Positions 1 to 8,223 of a DNA stretch of 64,000 nucleotides are shown here, piece after piece (position 1 is the stretch's first letter; every line of letters starts with the position of its first letter). The translations under genes were made by a program, and so were the position numbers. The stretch spans positions 1 through 64,000 of the forward strand of contig NZ_AUXV01000002.1 in assembly GCF_001625575.1 (NCBI RefSeq). The letters are read 5' to 3'. The stretch comes from Pseudoalteromonas luteoviolacea S2607. GTDB taxonomy: Bacteria; Pseudomonadota; Gammaproteobacteria; Enterobacterales; Alteromonadaceae. The notes under the pieces were generated by a model. The model was not told where the DNA came from, searched no databases, and saw nothing but the letters and a program-made list of their open reading frames with translations.

Positions 1-319
1 TCGGTTTTTTTGTGCCTGAATTTAGTGTTTTCTCACAAGATTTCGATTGTGTGCAAGCTGTTTAGATGAAAGGTCATAAACCAGTCACTCAGAGGTTCAC
101 TCTCCATAAAGGACGTCCCACGTCCGCCATCCCTTTTGAGATGCGAGCTTACTTCACCTAAGTAATAAAACATGGGTTAAATGCCGACGAAAGTCGGTTT
201 TTTTGTGCCTGAATATAGTGCTTTCTCACAAGATTTCGATTGTGTGCAAGCTGTTTAGATGAAAGGTCATAAACCAGACACTCAGAGGTTCACTCTCCAT
301 AAAGCACGTCCCGCGTCCG
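1..319. repeat. Two direct copies of a ~126-bp non-coding repeat (1-126 and 194-319)
   Basis: Bases 1-126 recur at 194-319 with five mismatches by my count and no gaps; the repeat period is 193 bases. Each copy begins with the TCGG plus seven-T tail of a hairpin, so the left copy is cut by the window edge and its hairpin arm lies outside. The left copy contains the palindrome GGACGT-CCC-ACGTCC (111-125), which is degraded in the right copy. After base 319 the similarity stops. The stretch 1-436 contains no convincing gene. The layout suggests duplication of a region downstream of a gene or RNA just left of the window. Confidence 0.9.
183..204 (+). terminator. Intrinsic terminator-like hairpin between the two repeat copies
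   Basis: GCCGAC-GAAA-GTCGG forms a five-base-pair stem with a GAAA tetraloop followed by seven T residues. The same T-tail opens the window, so an identical hairpin probably sits across the left edge. Confidence 0.7.
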
Positions 320-436
320 TTTCGATTATTCTGGCGAAAAAAGCGCCGTGAAAAACAAGTAAAATAGAAAAAGATTTTTTTTTGGATTCGGATCGGGCAT
401 ATTCACCCTATGTATCTGGTTTGCAGTGATTTATCC

Positions 437-1603
437 ATGTTTAAATGCCGTTTTGTTCTATTTATATTTGTCCTGTTGCTACCCTTGTTTAAAGTAGGTG
501 CCTCTGACACAGTTGAAGTTGGTGCGGCACAACTCGATAAGTACTTACCAATGCTGAAAGGAAAACGAGTCGGACTAATAGTGAACCAATCAGCAGAAGT
601 TAATGGTGAACATCTTGTTGATGTTTTGATGGCGCATGAAATTGAAGTGGTCCGTATATTTTCTCCAGAACATGGTTTTAGAGGCGATCAAGACGCGGGC
701 GCTCACATAGATAATAGTGTGGATGTGGCAACCGGGCTTCCCATCGTTTCCTTATATGGTACGCAGAAACGTCCCTCCCAGAAAGCACTGGAAGATCTCG
801 ATGTCTTAGTTTTTGATATTCAAGATGTTGGTGTACGTTTTTATACTTATATCAGTACGATGCATTACATGATGCAAGCTGCAAAAGAGAATCGCAAAGC
901 GTTCATTGTTCTAGATAGGCCTAACCCTAATATTCGATTTGTCGCAGGCCCGATACTTGAGAGTGAATTCACATCTTTTGTTGGCATGCATCCGATCCCA
1001 ATTTTACACGGTATGACAGTCGGCGAGCTGGCTATGATGATTGAGGGAGAAGGATGGTTACCGGGTAAAGAGCGGCTAGATTTAAAAGTAATCACTGTGG
1101 CTAATTACACTGCGTCAGTGGATTATATTCTGCCTATTGCACCTAGTCCCAACTTACCTAATCAACAGGCAATTTATTTATATCCGTCTTTGTGTTTATT
1201 TGAGGCAACTGCGGTGTCTGTTGGCAGAGGGACTGATTTTCCTTTCCAAGCTTTTGGGCACGACCAAGTAAAGTTGGGAGACTATGAATTTTCCCCCCGC
1301 TCTATTATTGGAGCTTCACGCTATCCTAAATTGGAAGGGCAACAAGTTTGGGGGAAGGACTTAAAGCATAGTTCAGTCAGGGGGTTTGATTTAACTTGGT
1401 TTGTGTCAGCTTACGCGCAGTTCCAACGAGAGAATGTACGTTATATTGTTCATGCAGACTTTTTAGATAAATTGGCTGGTACAGATATTTTGCGTTTAGC
1501 TGTAGAGCAAGGTTTAAAAGCGCACCAAATCGAAGCGATTTGGGAAAGTGAATTGAGTAGTTTTAAACAAAAGAGGGCGCCTTATCTGCTGTACGATAGA
1601 TAA
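437..1603 (+). CDS. Exo-beta-N-acetylmuramidase NamZ-like (DUF1343)
   Basis: Predicted exported glycosidase of the DUF1343/NamZ family, which releases MurNAc from the non-reducing end of peptidoglycan fragments. The protein starts with a signal peptide (about residues 1-23, hydrophobic core FVLFIFVLLLPLF) when ATG 437 is used; a start at 410 would add nine residues ahead of it, so 437 is preferred. Family blocks seen: GLIVNQSA, the SPEHGFRG block likely to hold the catalytic glutamate, DVLVFDIQDVGVRFYTY, VLDRPNPN and a conserved HGMTVGEL. The length of 388 residues is usual. It converges on an RpiR-type regulator gene with which it shares a terminator. The family call is firm; the substrate is inferred from characterised members. 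Confidence 0.85.
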   Translation: MFKCRFVLFIFVLLLPLFKVGASDTVEVGAAQLDKYLPMLKGKRVGLIVNQSAEVNGEHLVDVLMAHEIEVVRIFSPEHGFRGDQDAGAHIDNSVDVATGLPIVSLYGTQKRPSQKALEDLDVLVFDIQDVGVRFYTYISTMHYMMQAAKENRKAFIVLDRPNPNIRFVAGPILESEFTSFVGMHPIPILHGMTVGELAMMIEGEGWLPGKERLDLKVITVANYTASVDYILPIAPSPNLPNQQAIYLYPSLCLFEATAVSVGRGTDFPFQAFGHDQVKLGDYEFSPRSIIGASRYPKLEGQQVWGKDLKHSSVRGFDLTWFVSAYAQFQRENVRYIVHADFLDKLAGTDILRLAVEQGLKAHQIEAIWESELSSFKQKRAPYLLYDR

Positions 1604-1615
1604 GGCGCATATTTT
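1577..1615. terminator. Bidirectional terminator between namZ-like gene and rpiR-like gene
   Basis: A perfect ten-base-pair stem (1577-1586 with 1599-1608) with a 12-base loop spans the stop codon of the plus-strand gene and is followed by ATATTTTTT. It lies between two convergent genes and could stop transcription from both sides. Confidence 0.75.
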
Positions 1616-2464
1616 TTAGACGCTGAGGATATCATCCATGTACTCGTTAGAGCGGTCGGCACGACGTTGCCAATGTAAGTTCGACTGCGCTAATGAGATG
1701 AATAATACATCAATTAAGTAGCCTAAGGATGCGCGAGTTAACACGGCTGAGTGTTTAATCGCTTCTGTTTCTTGGATACAGTAAAGGCAGTTGTCTGCGT
1801 AGTTTGCTAACTCACTGTGACCGTAACGTGTAAGTGCAAGAATTTGACACTCATTACTTTTAGCCTGCTGAGCTAATTTGACGACACTCTTTACAACACC
1901 TGAGTTACTTAAAAAGATAACGAGGTCATCTTTCCCCATTGTAGCCATGTAACTTGCAGCACTAAGCTCATCGACGTGGGTGACAGCACATACACCTAAT
2001 TTTTGTAACTTTAGGGTCAAGTCTTGTGCCATTGTATGAGTTGTGCCAATCGCACAGACCATCACTTTCTTCGCTGCTTTAATCGACTGCACTGCCTGTT
2101 CAAATAGCTCAGGCGTATTTAATTTGCTGGTTGCAACCAAAGTAGCTTGCTGATTGGCAATTAATTTTTCAGAAATATGCGCGATAGAGTCATTCTGATC
2201 AATTTCATTAGACAGGGGGGTGTCTTCTTGCGTTTGTTCGTTCAGCGCATCAACCACAGCGAGTTTAAACGCTGGGAACCCTTTGTAGCCAAGCTTTTGT
2301 GCAAACTTAACGACACTGGATTGACTAACACCTGCCGATTTCGCAAGTTCAATCGAAGATAAACCGCGTATTTTTGCACCTGACTTCAATGTAAAGTCTG
2401 CTAACTTGGCCTCGCTCTGCGAGAGCGTCGGCTTTAAGGCCTTTATTTTTACAAAAGTAGACAT
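1616..2464 (-). CDS. RpiR/MurR-family transcriptional regulator (HTH plus SIS)
   Basis: Predicted sugar-phosphate-responsive DNA-binding regulator. Residues 1-77 form the RpiR-type helix-turn-helix domain (SSIELAKSAGVSQSSVVKFAQKLGYKGFPAFK). Residues about 105-245 form the SIS sugar-phosphate isomerase fold that binds the effector. The start is placed at ATG 2464, because AGGTG lies six bases upstream; the GTG at 2473 falls within that ribosome binding site. It faces a NamZ-like muramidase and is divergent from a transporter, so a MurNAc-6-phosphate-type ligand (as for E. coli MurR) is a reasonable guess. No etherase gene murQ is visible nearby, so the ligand stays open. Confidence 0.85.
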   Translation of the reverse strand: MSTFVKIKALKPTLSQSEAKLADFTLKSGAKIRGLSSIELAKSAGVSQSSVVKFAQKLGYKGFPAFKLAVVDALNEQTQEDTPLSNEIDQNDSIAHISEKLIANQQATLVATSKLNTPELFEQAVQSIKAAKKVMVCAIGTTHTMAQDLTLKLQKLGVCAVTHVDELSAASYMATMGKDDLVIFLSNSGVVKSVVKLAQQAKSNECQILALTRYGHSELANYADNCLYCIQETEAIKHSAVLTRASLGYLIDVLFISLAQSNLHWQRRADRSNEYMDDILSV

Positions 2465-2511
2465 GAGGATCACCTGGTAACTAAAACTAACTTAAACTGT
2501 CCATATTATAG

Positions 2512-2524
2512 GTTCAATTGGAAC
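2512..2524. promoter_or_regulatory. Candidate operator palindrome in the rpiR-like/nhaC-like divergent region
   Basis: GTTC-AATTG-GAAC is a short inverted repeat about 50 bases upstream of the regulator's start. It could be an autoregulatory site, but there is one copy only and no known consensus for this protein. Confidence 0.3.
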
Positions 2525-2763
2525 GATGTGATAGATTGTTTAGGAATATTATTGCGTTTTTTGATTTATGTGGTACTGGTTGAGGTACTTTTGTTGCATT
2601 TGTGAATTTGATTAGAGGAAAAGCTTGGTTTTTCCGGCACGAGAACTTAAGCTGAATTGGTTAAACTTTGAGTGAAAAAATAGTTAGCAGAGAACTATAA
2701 GATTTGCCCAGCTATTGATATCACTGCGATTACTCTGAGCCAAAAAATTACAAAAGGGAAGCT

Positions 2764-4140
2764 ATGTCTTGGTATTCTATTTTGCCGCCTTTGATCGCTA
2801 TCGCGGTCGTGTTTTGGCGAAAAGAGGTCATCTTGGCCTTAATCTTAGCCCTTGTTTCATCTGAGTTTTTATTGGTATTAAGCGATGATGAACAAAGTGT
2901 TTTTGCCACATTTATCAATAGCATTGAACGTATTATTGACGTCGCGACATCCGCCGGCAACAGTCGGATCTTAATATTTAGCATCGTGATAGGGGCTTTA
3001 TTGGCTTATATTCGCGAATCGGGCGGTGTTTCAGCAACAGTGCAAAAGTTAATGAATATTGGCGTAGCTAGAAATAAAAAACAAGTTGGTCTACTCACTA
3101 TGTTTACGGGCACGGTTGTTTTTATAGAGTCGAATATGAGTGTACTGACTTCAGGCATTGTTTCTAGAGGCCTTTTCGATAAGTTTAAAATGAGTCGAGC
3201 CCGGCTCGCCTATATTATTGACAGCACCAGTGCACCGGTATGCATTCTCATTTTGTTAAATGGGTGGGGGGCATATGTATTGGGCTTGCTGAGCAATTAT
3301 GAGTTAGAGCAGTCTGCGGTGAGTATTTTATGGGGTAGTGTTGCATTTAACTATTACGCCATTATCGCTTTACTTATCGTGTTATACACCATCGTCTTTG
3401 ATAAGGTACACGGCCCGATGAAATCTGCTGAAGAAGCATTGACGCGTCAAGAAGTAGAGCTAAGTGCTGGTCCTGCTGCATCGAAGGCTCGTTTTATGTT
3501 AGTACCTTTGATAACACTGATTGTTAGTATGGTTGGTTTTATGGTTTGGACAGGGGATGGTGTACTGGCAAATGGCAGTGGTTCAAAGTCTGTATTATAT
3601 GCCACTATTTTGTCCTGTAGCGTCGCATATTTTTTACTTTTGAATGAAAAGCAGTTTACCCACCATCAACTTGTAGATATAGGCTTTAAAGGTATGGGTG
3701 AACTACTTCCCTTAGTGACTATTGTATTACTATCTCTTACGCTGGGTTCTAGCTTAAAAGAGCTTGGTACGGGTGTATTTGTAGCGCAGTTAGTTGGTGA
3801 TTACTTACCGGTTTACTTGATTGTTCCGGTGTTGTTTTTAACCGGTGCCGTAATGTCATTCACTACCGGAACATCTTGGGGAACATTTGCGATTTTAATT
3901 CCGATTGGAGTACCACTGATTCAAACACTTGGGTTACCACCTTCGTTGGTTGTGGGGGCTATCTTAAGTGGCGGTGTGTTTGGAGATCATTGTTCACCAA
4001 TCTCTGATACGAGTGCAGTTTCTGCGCTGGCTTCAGGGTGTGACTTGCTGACTCATGTCAAAACACAGCTGCCTTATGCATTGGTGGGAGGTGCATTGGC
4101 ATTGGCTGGCTTCTTTATTGCCAGCCTCGTTATGCTCTAA
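2764..4140 (+). CDS. NhaC-family Na+/H+ antiporter-like transporter
   Basis: Integral inner-membrane protein of 458 residues with about eleven or twelve hydrophobic segments. The conserved C-terminal signature of the NhaC family is visible (FTTGTSWGTFAILIPIG, then GDHCSPISDTSAVSAL). NhaC proteins exchange sodium and protons, but the wider IT superfamily also includes organic-acid and malate-lactate exchangers, so the true substrate is uncertain. The start ATG 2764 has AAAAGGGAAGCT ahead of it. It is divergent from the RpiR-type regulator and is separated from it by about 300 bases, making it a plausible target of that regulator. The gene end overlaps the convergent minus-strand gene by four bases. 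Confidence 0.8.
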   Translation: MSWYSILPPLIAIAVVFWRKEVILALILALVSSEFLLVLSDDEQSVFATFINSIERIIDVATSAGNSRILIFSIVIGALLAYIRESGGVSATVQKLMNIGVARNKKQVGLLTMFTGTVVFIESNMSVLTSGIVSRGLFDKFKMSRARLAYIIDSTSAPVCILILLNGWGAYVLGLLSNYELEQSAVSILWGSVAFNYYAIIALLIVLYTIVFDKVHGPMKSAEEALTRQEVELSAGPAASKARFMLVPLITLIVSMVGFMVWTGDGVLANGSGSKSVLYATILSCSVAYFLLLNEKQFTHHQLVDIGFKGMGELLPLVTIVLLSLTLGSSLKELGTGVFVAQLVGDYLPVYLIVPVLFLTGAVMSFTTGTSWGTFAILIPIGVPLIQTLGLPPSLVVGAILSGGVFGDHCSPISDTSAVSALASGCDLLTHVKTQLPYALVGGALALAGFFIASLVML

Positions 4141-4745
4141 GGGCACGCATATAAGTTTTTGCCTTCAATAGGGGTCGCTATTTTTAATAGCTGGCCCTTG
4201 TTATTTCTGCTCAGTGCTAGCAGTACACCTTGGTCAGCCTGTGTATCGAGCATTCTGGGTGCGTTTAATTCATCGAGTACACTTTTGCGTACTTCAATTA
4301 ATGTTTCATTTTGACAGTCCGCTATAAACCATGTGCCTTCCTCACTATGAATGAGCTTGCCATAGGACTGGTGGACTTGATTCAGTGTTTCTTTTGCCCC
4401 CTCAAGTGAGGTGTCCAACAACTGCTTTTGTTGTTGAATCGTGGTCATGTATTCACCTTCAATTAAATTGTGAGTCTCGATAGACTCATAGTGTTCTAGG
4501 TTCAACTCAGTTGGTTCGATTTTGGTAAGAAATAACTCAAAATCTTTGAGCGTGTTTTGCAAAGTCAAGCTACCAACTAACGCTATTGCACAACAAGAGG
4601 TCGCCCAGGCTGTGGTCCTTAACCAAAATTGACGAGTGTGTTTGCGATTTTCTAATCGACCCAATCTCTTTAAACGACGAGTCTGCTTAGCCGACATTTT
4701 CTGTTGGCGTTTTGCATTTGAATATGCCTGCTCGAGCTCATTCAT
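4137..4745 (-). CDS. One-helix membrane protein, putative anti-sigma factor
   Basis: A 202-residue protein of no family I recognise. The N-terminal 40 residues are strongly basic and probably cytoplasmic. One hydrophobic helix follows at about 45-63 (TTAWATSCCAIALVGSLTL), then a 135-residue presumably periplasmic part with a coiled-coil-prone stretch (TTIQQQKQLLDTSLEGAKETLNQVHQ) and two cysteines (in IADCQNE and LYACP). The gene begins three bases after the stop of an ECF sigma gene. This arrangement is typical of membrane anti-sigma factors, but no zinc-binding anti-sigma motif is present, so the role is inferred from position and topology only. Confidence 0.6.
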   Translation of the reverse strand: MNELEQAYSNAKRQQKMSAKQTRRLKRLGRLENRKHTRQFWLRTTAWATSCCAIALVGSLTLQNTLKDFELFLTKIEPTELNLEHYESIETHNLIEGEYMTTIQQQKQLLDTSLEGAKETLNQVHQSYGKLIHSEEGTWFIADCQNETLIEVRKSVLDELNAPRMLDTQADQGVLLALSRNNKGQLLKIATPIEGKNLYACP

Positions 4746-4748
4746 TTG

Positions 4749-5300
4749 TCACTCTCCTAAAATCGATTTAAGTTGCTGCTTTGCATAGCGTAAACGCGTT
4801 TTAACAGTCTCGGCATTGGTTTGTGTGATTTGTGCGATCTGCTTTAGCGAAAACCCTTCTAATTGCAAACTCAGCGCTTCTTTTTGGCTATGAGGTAGCT
4901 TTTTAATAGCTTGATAGAGTCGCTCAGAGCTTGCCTCTGAAAAACACGCTTCTGCGGTGACTTCGCTTTGCGCTGTCACATTCTCATCTAATACTAATTT
5001 ACTTTGTTTACGCAGCTCATCAATTAAGGCATTTCGAGCAATTTTAAATATGTAAGCTTTAGGTGTATTATTTGCTTGATAAAAATGCCGCTTTTCTACA
5101 ATGGTTAGCCAAGTTTTTTGGCAAATGTCCTCTGCTACCTCAGGTGTACTTTGTGTACACAGAAAATGATATAAGTCGGGATTAAAATTATCGATCGCCT
5201 GCTCAAGGTAACGGTTTTCGCCGCATTTCTTAAACTCATAAAGCGGATCTTCTGCATCTGTTTTGTGCTGGATAAACCAACTTTTTATCGCTAGTAGCAT
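4749..5300 (-). CDS. ECF-type RNA polymerase sigma factor
   Basis: Alternative sigma factor of 183 residues. Region 2 is seen in DLYHFLCTQSTPEVAEDICQ and the following YIFKIARNALIDELRK helix; region 4 in LPHSQKEALSLQLEGFSLKQIAQ with the recognition helix TNAETVKTRLRYAKQQL. ATG 5300 is chosen because GGAGAG precedes it; the open frame runs upstream to 5402 but that extension is poor sigma-like sequence. It sits 91 bases after tonB and three bases before a membrane protein gene, giving the order TonB, sigma, putative anti-sigma. No FecR-like protein or TonB-dependent receptor adjoins it, so its stimulus is unknown. Confidence 0.88.
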   Translation of the reverse strand: MLLAIKSWFIQHKTDAEDPLYEFKKCGENRYLEQAIDNFNPDLYHFLCTQSTPEVAEDICQKTWLTIVEKRHFYQANNTPKAYIFKIARNALIDELRKQSKLVLDENVTAQSEVTAEACFSEASSERLYQAIKKLPHSQKEALSLQLEGFSLKQIAQITQTNAETVKTRLRYAKQQLKSILGE

Positions 5301-5391
5301 GCACTCTCCTGGATTGTTGTTAATTGTAATCGACTGTTCCATTGTGCGTGTGCAAGCTGCTGTCCATACGATCAGCAGCTTTAGGTCGTAT

Positions 5392-6042
5392 TTATGACCC
5401 ATTAGCTAATTTAAACTCTAGCATAACTGACTGGCCGGTTTGAACTATTGCTTTGCCGTCTGCCATTTGAGGACGATATTTCCAGCGCTTCAATGCTTTT
5501 AACGCTGCGCGGTTGAAGATGCGTTTCGGCTCTGCACTTACAACTTTGGCATCAATTACTTGGCCAGTTGAAGAAATACTAAACTCAAGTTGTACCCAGC
5601 CCTCAATTCCGTCTCTAGCAGCCTGTACCGGGTAGCTAGGATCGACTCTTACCAGTGGTGTTGCCTGCGTATCTGTTGCTTGTAAAGTGTTGTTGATAGT
5701 GATAGGTGCGCTGGTAAATTGATGTTCTATGCCTATGTCTACATTAACGCCGGGTGTACTTACATGTTGAGTTACAGGTTTTGGCGGAGCCTTGGGTAAT
5801 GGCTTTGGTTTAGGTGGTAAGGTTTTACGCTCCTTAACGGGCGAATCTTTGAGTTCCTGAGAAATAAAAACATCGATGTCGGGTGGTGGTGAATCAATCA
5901 GCTGTCTTTCTTGGCTGATCAGTTGCTGCATGAAAGCAAATAAGCCAAACGTAACTACCATGGCGCCAATAAAAGACAACACTAACTTGTTTAGCTTGTG
6001 ATAAGGTGCCGCTGGCTGATTTGTATTAATTGTCATTGTCAT
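5392..6042 (-). CDS. Energy transducer TonB
   Basis: TonB-family protein that passes proton-motive energy from ExbBD to outer-membrane receptors. It has a short cytoplasmic tail, one membrane anchor (about residues 22-41, LVLSFIGAMVVTFGLFAFMQ), a proline/lysine-rich linker (LPPKPKPLPKAPPKP) and a C-terminal TonB domain (YPVQAARDGIEGWVQLEFSISSTGQV to LKRWKYRPQMADGK). The length of 216 residues is normal. ATG 6042 is preceded by GGGGAGA. No exbB or exbD lies nearby, so it must use pumps encoded elsewhere. It is the first gene of an operon that continues into an ECF sigma factor, an unusual partner for TonB. Confidence 0.9.
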   Translation of the reverse strand: MTMTINTNQPAAPYHKLNKLVLSFIGAMVVTFGLFAFMQQLISQERQLIDSPPPDIDVFISQELKDSPVKERKTLPPKPKPLPKAPPKPVTQHVSTPGVNVDIGIEHQFTSAPITINNTLQATDTQATPLVRVDPSYPVQAARDGIEGWVQLEFSISSTGQVIDAKVVSAEPKRIFNRAALKALKRWKYRPQMADGKAIVQTGQSVMLEFKLANGS

Positions 6043-6160
6043 AGTTCGTCTCCCCTTTTTACAGATATAACGCGCTAGGTCAAAAAAAGGGGTGATTTTT
6101 TTTTAATTTTAATTTTTATCCATTTAGAATGTTGATCGATTTTGGTTTAGGACGAGGTTA

Positions 6161-6667
6161 ATGCAGTTACAAGAAATAAATAAGAGTCGTTATCGCAAGC
6201 ACTTGAATTGGGTGATAGGTGTATGTATCGCAGCGTTAACTGTCGGCAGTTTAGGTATCGCGCAAGTGTTAATCCTGTTTTTCCCTGATAGTGATGGCAG
6301 TCATTTTCATTGGAATCTACTTGGGGTAGTCGTCACTTGTATAATCATTGCCACGATATTGAGGCGAATCAAGCTTCATCCCTTTATGGTTGAAGTCGTA
6401 TATGTTTGGGAGTTAAAGCAAACCTTGAATCGGATTACGAGAAAAATGCCTAAGCTCAAAAAAGCGGCTCAACAAGGCAATGTTAATGCTATGCTCGCAA
6501 TACATTATAGTTACGCGGGATCCCGTCAGCTTTGGACGTTGGACGATAATACTATTACGATGGAAGATCTCGCCATTTGGCAAGCTGAGTTAGACGCTTT
6601 AGCGGCTCAATATCAAGTTACCTTAGACTTATCTAAATACCGTGAGGAAATGCTAAAAGCGTTTTAG
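6161..6667 (+). CDS. DUF3087-family membrane protein
   Basis: A 168-residue protein with two membrane helices (about residues 16-41 and 51-67) followed by a cytoplasmic helical domain (VYVWELKQTLNRITRKMPKL, then NAMLAIHYSYAGSRQLWTLDDNT). The pattern matches the gammaproteobacterial DUF3087 family as I remember it. No function is known. It is divergent from tonB, with about 118 bases between, and its stop overlaps the convergent diguanylate cyclase gene by four bases. Confidence 0.65.
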   Translation: MQLQEINKSRYRKHLNWVIGVCIAALTVGSLGIAQVLILFFPDSDGSHFHWNLLGVVVTCIIIATILRRIKLHPFMVEVVYVWELKQTLNRITRKMPKLKKAAQQGNVNAMLAIHYSYAGSRQLWTLDDNTITMEDLAIWQAELDALAAQYQVTLDLSKYREEMLKAF

Positions 6668-8223
6668 GTAGAATAAATCGTGAAATTATTTTTAGAGGTC
6701 TTTTTAACGGAGTACATTGCAACGTCTGCGCATTCGACCAGACCTTTTAAGCTGTCAGCGTGCATTGGGAAGTGTGCAATACCTATGCTCGCGCTGACAT
6801 TTAACTCAATTCGGTGACCGTTTTTTTCATAAGTTATGGACGTATTTATTTCGTCGAGGACTTGTTGAGCCATATGGTTTACCTTCACGATGTTTACATC
6901 TTTAATTGCAACTACAAACTCGTCCCCGCCCCAGCGACTGACCAGTTCTGTATTGGGCACAAGCTGAGCGAGCCTTTTGGCGATTTGCTTTAATACCTCA
7001 TCGCCAGCATTATGGCCATATATATCATTGACGGGTTTAAACTTATCGAGATCAATGAGTAGCAGGCTAAACTGTGTTTCAGAGTCAATCCACTCCATTA
7101 ACGTGAGCTCTGCGCCATATCGGTTATATAAACTGGTTAAACTGTCTCGCTGAGCTCGGTGGCTAAGCTGATTTAACATTGTTTTACGGGCGGTAATATC
7201 TGCTAAAAAAACCTGAAAGTACCACTGTCCGTCACTTTTTGTATTGAGAATAATGAGACTCAGCCATACAGAAGAGAGCGTTAAAGGGTTGGTGAATTCA
7301 AATTCTGACTGCATGACCTGTTTTAACTTAATGCTATTTTCAGTGAACGTATAAAGAATATCGGGCGTTTTACAAAACTGTCCAAGGTTTTCTGGAAAGC
7401 GTTCTTCACTGTCAATCCCCATACCGGCTAGTAGGTCTTTAGCCGCATCATTAACTAAAATGACTTCTCCGTGCTCTTTTACCAGCACGGTGGGTGAAGA
7501 AGAGCGCTCAAACATCAAGCGAAATCGTTTTTCTAGCTTCTCTACTTCGACTCTAAGACTACGCTCTTGTTCAAATAGCGTTTCGGTATTGGCTAGCATG
7601 ACATTTATATCTTTACCAATTTTGCCTATTTCATTCTGGTCGTTTAGTGGGTCCACGTATATTCGCTGCGCGCTACCAGGTAGAACGCTGGCTAGTTGTT
7701 TACTTAGATGTCCTAGTGGGCGAGATATTAAGAAAAGTGCCAAAACGGCAAACAAGAGCAGCATAGGAAGTACCACCACCAGTAGTGTTTGTACTGACGA
7801 AAATGCACTGTCTCTCGCATTTTGTTCGATATATAAAGTGTTTGGAACCACATAGATAATACCGATATTTTCTTGCAGTATAAAAGGGTTAGGCAAGTAA
7901 AACGGTAAGGCTCCTTGGTCTTTATAGAGGATGCTTTTCGCGAGTACGGTTTGTTTATTGGTCAGTGCAGCAGAGAGAATAATGTCATTACTGACTAAGC
8001 CGTTAACAACTTCATTAGCGAGGTCTTTGTCTTCTAAATAGGCAGCAATAGACGCCGTAGAAGAAACGGTTTGGCTTATTTGTCGTACTGTGCTTTCTAA
8101 GCGTTTGAGTTCGGTATCAAACACGTGGTGATAGTATATTTTTGCGTATACGACTGAAAACGCGAACGTTGATAAACTTAGAATAAGCATCAACCGAAAA
8201 ATTAAACTGTGTCTATTGAACAA
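6664..8223 (-). CDS. Membrane diguanylate cyclase (HAMP-PAS-GGDEF)
   Basis: Sensor enzyme expected to make cyclic di-GMP. Order: membrane helix at about 9-28, periplasmic sensor of about 115 residues, second helix at about 145-167, HAMP (to about 222), short coiled coil, PAS (about 230-350) and GGDEF domain (about 355-515). The active-site loop SRWGGDEFVVAI is intact. The RxxD inhibitory site usually found just upstream reads PNTE, so product feedback is probably absent. The start is TTG 8223, which overlaps the stop of the upstream binding-protein gene by 11 bases; ATG 8190 is an alternative but would shorten the first helix. It is the last gene of a three-gene operon with a porin and a periplasmic binding protein. 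Confidence 0.9.
   Translation of the reverse strand: MFNRHSLIFRLMLILSLSTFAFSVVYAKIYYHHVFDTELKRLESTVRQISQTVSSTASIAAYLEDKDLANEVVNGLVSNDIILSAALTNKQTVLAKSILYKDQGALPFYLPNPFILQENIGIIYVVPNTLYIEQNARDSAFSSVQTLLVVVLPMLLLFAVLALFLISRPLGHLSKQLASVLPGSAQRIYVDPLNDQNEIGKIGKDINVMLANTETLFEQERSLRVEVEKLEKRFRLMFERSSSPTVLVKEHGEVILVNDAAKDLLAGMGIDSEERFPENLGQFCKTPDILYTFTENSIKLKQVMQSEFEFTNPLTLSSVWLSLIILNTKSDGQWYFQVFLADITARKTMLNQLSHRAQRDSLTSLYNRYGAELTLMEWIDSETQFSLLLIDLDKFKPVNDIYGHNAGDEVLKQIAKRLAQLVPNTELVSRWGGDEFVVAIKDVNIVKVNHMAQQVLDEINTSITYEKNGHRIELNVSASIGIAHFPMHADSLKGLVECADVAMYSVKKTSKNNFTIYST

Noticed and set aside
1616..2464. Frameshift suspicion around the RpiR-like gene start
   Set aside because: The frame is continuous through HTH and SIS domains; only the start codon choice was unclear.
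4749..5402. Longer sigma factor starting at 5402
   Set aside because: The extra 34 residues are not sigma-like, and a good ribosome binding site marks ATG 5300.
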